Source: Pseudomonas sp. CROZ-RG-20F-R04-15
Lineage (GTDB): Bacteria > Pseudomonadota > Gammaproteobacteria > Pseudomonadales > Pseudomonadaceae
NCBI RefSeq assembly: GCF_022662375.1
Contig: NZ_JAKNQL010000024.1
Location: forward strand, 1 to 64,000
DNA: 64,000 nucleotides
Direction: 5' to 3'
Shown here one piece after another: positions 60,893 to 64,000 of this stretch; the stretch's first letter is position 1; each line of letters begins with the position of its first letter. The translations under genes and the position numbers were made by a program. The notes beneath the pieces were generated by a model. It did not search any database, was not told the origin of the DNA, and saw only the letters and a list, made by a program, of their open reading frames with translations.

Positions 60893-62332
60893 ATGTCTCT
60901 GTTGATCCGTGGCGCCACCGTTGTTACCCATGATGAAAGTTATCGCGCCGACGTCTATTGCGCCGACGGCGTGATCAAAGCCATTGGTGAAAACCTGGAT
61001 ATTCCCGCCGGCGCCGAAGTGCTCGACGGCAGTGGCCAATACCTGATGCCCGGCGGCATCGATCCACACACCCACATGCAACTGCCGTTCATGGGCACTG
61101 TGGCCAGTGAGGATTTCTACAGTGGCACGGCGGCGGGACTGGCCGGCGGCACCACGTCGATCATCGACTTTGTGATTCCCAATCCGCAGCAGTCGCTGAT
61201 GGAAGCGTTTCATCAGTGGCGCGGCTGGGCGGAAAAGTCCGCGTCCGACTATGGCTTCCACGTTGCAATCACCTGGTGGAGCGAGCAGGTGCGTGAGGAA
61301 ATGGCCGAGCTGGTCAGCCATCACGGCATCAACAGCTTCAAGCATTTCATGGCTTACAAGAACGCGATCATGGCCGCCGACGACACGCTGGTGGCGAGCT
61401 TCGAGCGTTGCCTTGAGCTCGGCGCCGTGCCGACCGTACACGCGGAAAACGGCGAGTTGGTCTATCACCTGCAACGCAAGTTGATGGCCCAGGGCATCAC
61501 CGGGCCGGAGGCGCATCCGCTGTCGCGGCCGTCGCAGGTTGAAGGTGAAGCGGCGAGCCGGGCGATTCGCATTGCCGAAACCATCGGCACGCCGCTGTAT
61601 CTGGTGCACGTCTCGACCCAAGAAGCCCTCGACGAAATCACCTATGCGCGCAGCAAGGGCCAACCGGTGTACGGCGAAGTCCTCGCCGGGCATTTGCTGC
61701 TCGACGACAGCGTCTATCAACACCCGGACTGGCAGACCGCTGCCGGTTATGTGATGAGCCCGCCGTTCCGTCCGCGTGGTCATCAAGAGGCGCTGTGGCA
61801 CGGGCTGCAAAACGGCAATCTGCACACCACCGCGACTGACCATTGCTGTTTCTGCGCCGAGCAGAAAGCCGCCGGCCGTGATGACTTCAGCAAGATTCCC
61901 AACGGCACGGCGGGTATTGAAGATCGCATGGCGGTGTTGTGGGACGAAGGCGTCAACAGTGGGCGTTTATCGATGCAGGATTTCGTTGCCCTCACCTCCA
62001 CCAACACCGCGAAGATCTTCAATCTCTACCCGCGCAAAGGTGCGATTCGCGTCGGCGCCGATGCCGATCTGGTGCTGTGGGATCCGCAAGGTACCCGCAC
62101 CATTTCCGCCAAGACCCACCATCAGCAGGTGGACTTCAACATCTTCGAAGGCAAGACCGTGCGCGGCGTGCCGAGCCATACCGTCAGCCAGGGCCGGGTG
62201 GTCTGGGCCGACGGCGACCTGCGTGCCGAGCGTGGCGCCGGGCGGTATATCGAGCGGCCGGCGTATCCGGCGGTGTTTGATTTGCTGAGCAAGCGGGCTG
62301 AGCAACATCGCCCGACTGCCGTGAAGCGCTAA
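60893..62332 (+). CDS. dht: Dihydropyrimidinase
   Basis: The 479-residue enzyme opens dihydrouracil and dihydrothymine rings to N-carbamoyl-beta-amino acids. The metal ligands are His59 and His61 in GGIDPHTHMQLP, the carboxylated Lys150 in SFKHFMAYKN, His183 in TVHAENG, a His in YLVHVSTQEA, and Asp in ATDHCCF. It is the central enzyme of the reductive pathway and can also act on hydantoins. It is followed by a repeat and then preT. Confidence 0.94.
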   Translation: MSLLIRGATVVTHDESYRADVYCADGVIKAIGENLDIPAGAEVLDGSGQYLMPGGIDPHTHMQLPFMGTVASEDFYSGTAAGLAGGTTSIIDFVIPNPQQSLMEAFHQWRGWAEKSASDYGFHVAITWWSEQVREEMAELVSHHGINSFKHFMAYKNAIMAADDTLVASFERCLELGAVPTVHAENGELVYHLQRKLMAQGITGPEAHPLSRPSQVEGEAASRAIRIAETIGTPLYLVHVSTQEALDEITYARSKGQPVYGEVLAGHLLLDDSVYQHPDWQTAAGYVMSPPFRPRGHQEALWHGLQNGNLHTTATDHCCFCAEQKAAGRDDFSKIPNGTAGIEDRMAVLWDEGVNSGRLSMQDFVALTSTNTAKIFNLYPRKGAIRVGADADLVLWDPQGTRTISAKTHHQQVDFNIFEGKTVRGVPSHTVSQGRVVWADGDLRAERGAGRYIERPAYPAVFDLLSKRAEQHRPTAVKR

Positions 62333-62357
62333 AGCGAGGCCTTCGGCCTCATAAATG

Positions 62358-62458
62358 ATCGTTCCCACGCTCTGCGTGGGAATGCAGCCCGTGACGCTCC
62401 GCGTCACTGGACGCAGAGCGTCCCTAGAGGCATTCCCACGCAGAGCGTGGGAACGATC
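62358..62458. repeat. Inverted repeat, CCCACGCTCTGCGTGGG family
   Basis: A near copy of the element at 58675 lies between dht and preT, with GATCGTTCCCACGCTCTGCG near the left end and its inverse at the right. It is inside the plus-strand pyrimidine operon. Confidence 0.87.
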
Positions 62459-62509
62459 AACCAATGCCCATCAGAGGCAGCACCTCAAATAACCGTGAGG
62501 CCATAAACC

Positions 62510-63877
62510 GTGATCGAGACCCTGAACCATCTCCCCCACCCGCACGAAAGCGCGGCCGCCCTCGCCGGGCATTTCACCGATCTGGCGCCGCCGCTCAATG
62601 ACCGGCAGGCGCATCTGGAAGCCTCGCGCTGCCTGTATTGCTACGACGCACCGTGCGTGAACGCGTGCCCGAGCGAGATCGATATCCCATCGTTCATCCG
62701 CAACATTCATCAGGACAACATCCCCGGTGCGGCGCAGAAAATCCTCTCGGCGAACATCCTTGGCGGCAGTTGCGCGCGGGTGTGTCCAACTGAAATCCTC
62801 TGCCAGCAAGCCTGCGTGCGCAACAACGCTCACGAATGCGCACCGGTGCTGATCGGCCTGCTGCAACGCTACGCCGTCGACAATGCACACTTCAGCGAGC
62901 ACCCGTTCCAGCGCGCCGCCGCCACCGGCAAACGTATCGCCGTGGTCGGTGCCGGCCCCGCCGGTTTGTCCTGCGCCCATCGCAGCGCCATGCACGGTCA
63001 CGACGTGGTGATTTTCGAAGCACGGCAGAAGGCTGGCGGCCTCAATGAGTACGGAATCGCCAAGTACAAACTGGTCGACGACTACGCGCAGAAGGAACTG
63101 GATTTCCTCCTGCAAATCGGCGGCATCGAGATTCGTCACGGGCAAAAGCTTGGTGAGAATCTGACGCTGAGCGAACTGCATCAGCAGTTCGACGCGGTGT
63201 TCCTCGGGCTCGGCCTCAATGCCAGCAAACAACTCGGCCTGCCCCACGAAGATGCGCCGGGCCTGCTCGCTGCCACCGATTACATCCGCGAATTGCGTCA
63301 GGCCGATGACCTCACGCAACTGCCGCTGGCTGAACGCTGCATCGTCCTCGGTGCCGGCAACACCGCGATCGACATGGCCGTGCAAATGGCCCGCCTCGGT
63401 GCTCGCGACGTCAATCTGGTGTATCGCCGTGGCGCCGCCGACATGGGCGCCACCGGCCATGAGCAGGACATCGCCAAAGCCAATCAGGTGCGCCTGCTGA
63501 CCTGGGCACAACCGGAAGAAGTCCTGCTCGACGCTCAGGGCCATGTGCGCGGCATGCGTTTCGCCCGCACCGATCTGGTCGAAGGACGCCTGCAAACCAC
63601 CGGCGAAACTTTCGAGCTGGCCGCCGACGCGATCTTCAAAGCCATCGGCCAGGCGTTCGATGGCAGCGCCCTCGCCGACCCGCTGGCCCGTGAACTCAAG
63701 CGTCAGGGCGAACGCATCTACGTCGATGAAAACCTGCGCACCAGCATCCCCGGCGTGTACGCCGGTGGCGACTGCACCAGCCTCGATCAGGACCTCACCG
63801 TGCAAGCCGTGCAGCACGGCAAACGCGCCGCCGAGGCGATCAACGCTCAACTGATGCTTAACGTGGAGGCTGCGTAA
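62510..63877 (+). CDS. preT: Dihydropyrimidine dehydrogenase subunit PreT-like
   Basis: The 455-residue protein has N-terminal 4Fe-4S cysteine motifs (RCLYCYDAPCVNACP and CARVCPTEILCQQAC) and an FAD- or NAD-binding region with VVGAGPAGLSCAH (about residue 145) and VLGAGNTAIDMAVQ. PreT transfers electrons from NAD(P)H to PreA for reduction of uracil and thymine. It is followed immediately by preA. Confidence 0.93.
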   Translation: MIETLNHLPHPHESAAALAGHFTDLAPPLNDRQAHLEASRCLYCYDAPCVNACPSEIDIPSFIRNIHQDNIPGAAQKILSANILGGSCARVCPTEILCQQACVRNNAHECAPVLIGLLQRYAVDNAHFSEHPFQRAAATGKRIAVVGAGPAGLSCAHRSAMHGHDVVIFEARQKAGGLNEYGIAKYKLVDDYAQKELDFLLQIGGIEIRHGQKLGENLTLSELHQQFDAVFLGLGLNASKQLGLPHEDAPGLLAATDYIRELRQADDLTQLPLAERCIVLGAGNTAIDMAVQMARLGARDVNLVYRRGAADMGATGHEQDIAKANQVRLLTWAQPEEVLLDAQGHVRGMRFARTDLVEGRLQTTGETFELAADAIFKAIGQAFDGSALADPLARELKRQGERIYVDENLRTSIPGVYAGGDCTSLDQDLTVQAVQHGKRAAEAINAQLMLNVEAA

Positions 63878-64000
63878 ATGGCCGATCTGTCGATTGTCTT
63901 CGCTGGCATCAAAGCGCCGAACCCATTCTGGCTGGCCTCCGCGCCGCCGACCGACAAAGCCTACAACGTCGTCCGTGCCTTTGAAGCAGGCTGGGGTGGC
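63878..64000 (+). CDS. preA: Dihydropyrimidine dehydrogenase subunit PreA-like, partial
   Basis: Only the first 41 codons are inside the window; the frame continues past the edge. The visible part, MADLSIVFAGIKAPNPFWLA, matches the start of PreA, the FMN- and FeS-containing subunit that reduces uracil or thymine. Its ATG follows the preT stop codon directly, which supports coupling. Confidence 0.88.
   Translation, partial: MADLSIVFAGIKAPNPFWLASAPPTDKAYNVVRAFEAGWGG

Noticed and set aside
1..64000. tRNA, rRNA, phage, integrase or insertion-sequence genes
   Set aside because: None could be recognised in the window. Mobile-type signals are limited to palindromic intergenic repeats and the AT-rich glycosyltransferase island.

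Overview
The window looks like the chromosome of a Pseudomonas of the P. fluorescens/koreensis group. Coding DNA is GC-rich, almost every intergenic gap carries Pseudomonas-type palindromic repeats built on GTGGGAGCGAGC.TGCTCGC, and several blocks match known Pseudomonas neighbourhoods (polyamine uptake and catabolism, reductive pyrimidine catabolism, DUF2790 beside a metal two-component system). These assignments rest on reading the sequence and protein motifs; no database search was run.

Layout. 1-11 kb: DoxX-like membrane protein, two divergent L,D-transpeptidases, DUF2790 protein plus copper/heavy-metal regulator and sensor kinase, a tandem REP array, a DHA2-type efflux pump with divergent LysR regulator, a SleB-like cell-wall hydrolase and a CAP-domain protein. 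11-15 kb: molybdenum cofactor genes moaA, moeA and moaB around a bestrophin-like channel. 15-26 kb: LysR regulator, chromate transporter ChrA, a first polyamine-type pair (glutamine-synthetase-like enzyme and FAD oxidoreductase), DeoR and LysR regulators, a quinone-reductase-like flavoprotein and an AbrB-family membrane protein. 26-30.6 kb: small hypothetical genes, a small Pseudomonas protein preceded by a strongly structured element, and an AT-rich island with a GT8 glycosyltransferase whose 5' end overlaps another ORF.

30.6-41.7 kb is a full putrescine module: PuuR-like repressor, PuuB-, PuuC- and PuuA-like enzymes on the minus strand, then PuuD and the PotGHI-PotF transporter on the plus strand. 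Imported putrescine would be gamma-glutamylated, oxidised to an aldehyde, dehydrogenated, and hydrolysed to GABA. 42-52 kb: ThpR, lipoproteins and small proteins, L-lactate permease, and a PaoABC-like periplasmic molybdenum aldehyde oxidoreductase, which would use the cofactor genes seen earlier. 53-57 kb: cupin, LysR, aldo/keto reductase, alpha/beta hydrolase, and a second CAP protein.

57.3-64 kb is the reductive pyrimidine pathway: amidohydrolase and NCS1 permease on the minus strand, dihydropyrimidinase, PreT and the start of PreA on the plus strand, with a 625-bp divergent control region holding three separate repeat motifs.

The most noteworthy unexplained features are the structured element at 27866-27941 before a small gene, the paired hairpins and overlapping mini-ORFs at 18111-18325, the frameshift-like junction in the AT-rich glycosyltransferase island, the operator-like repeats at 60503-60818, and four distinct families of palindromic intergenic repeats, one of which encodes the end of a transporter.
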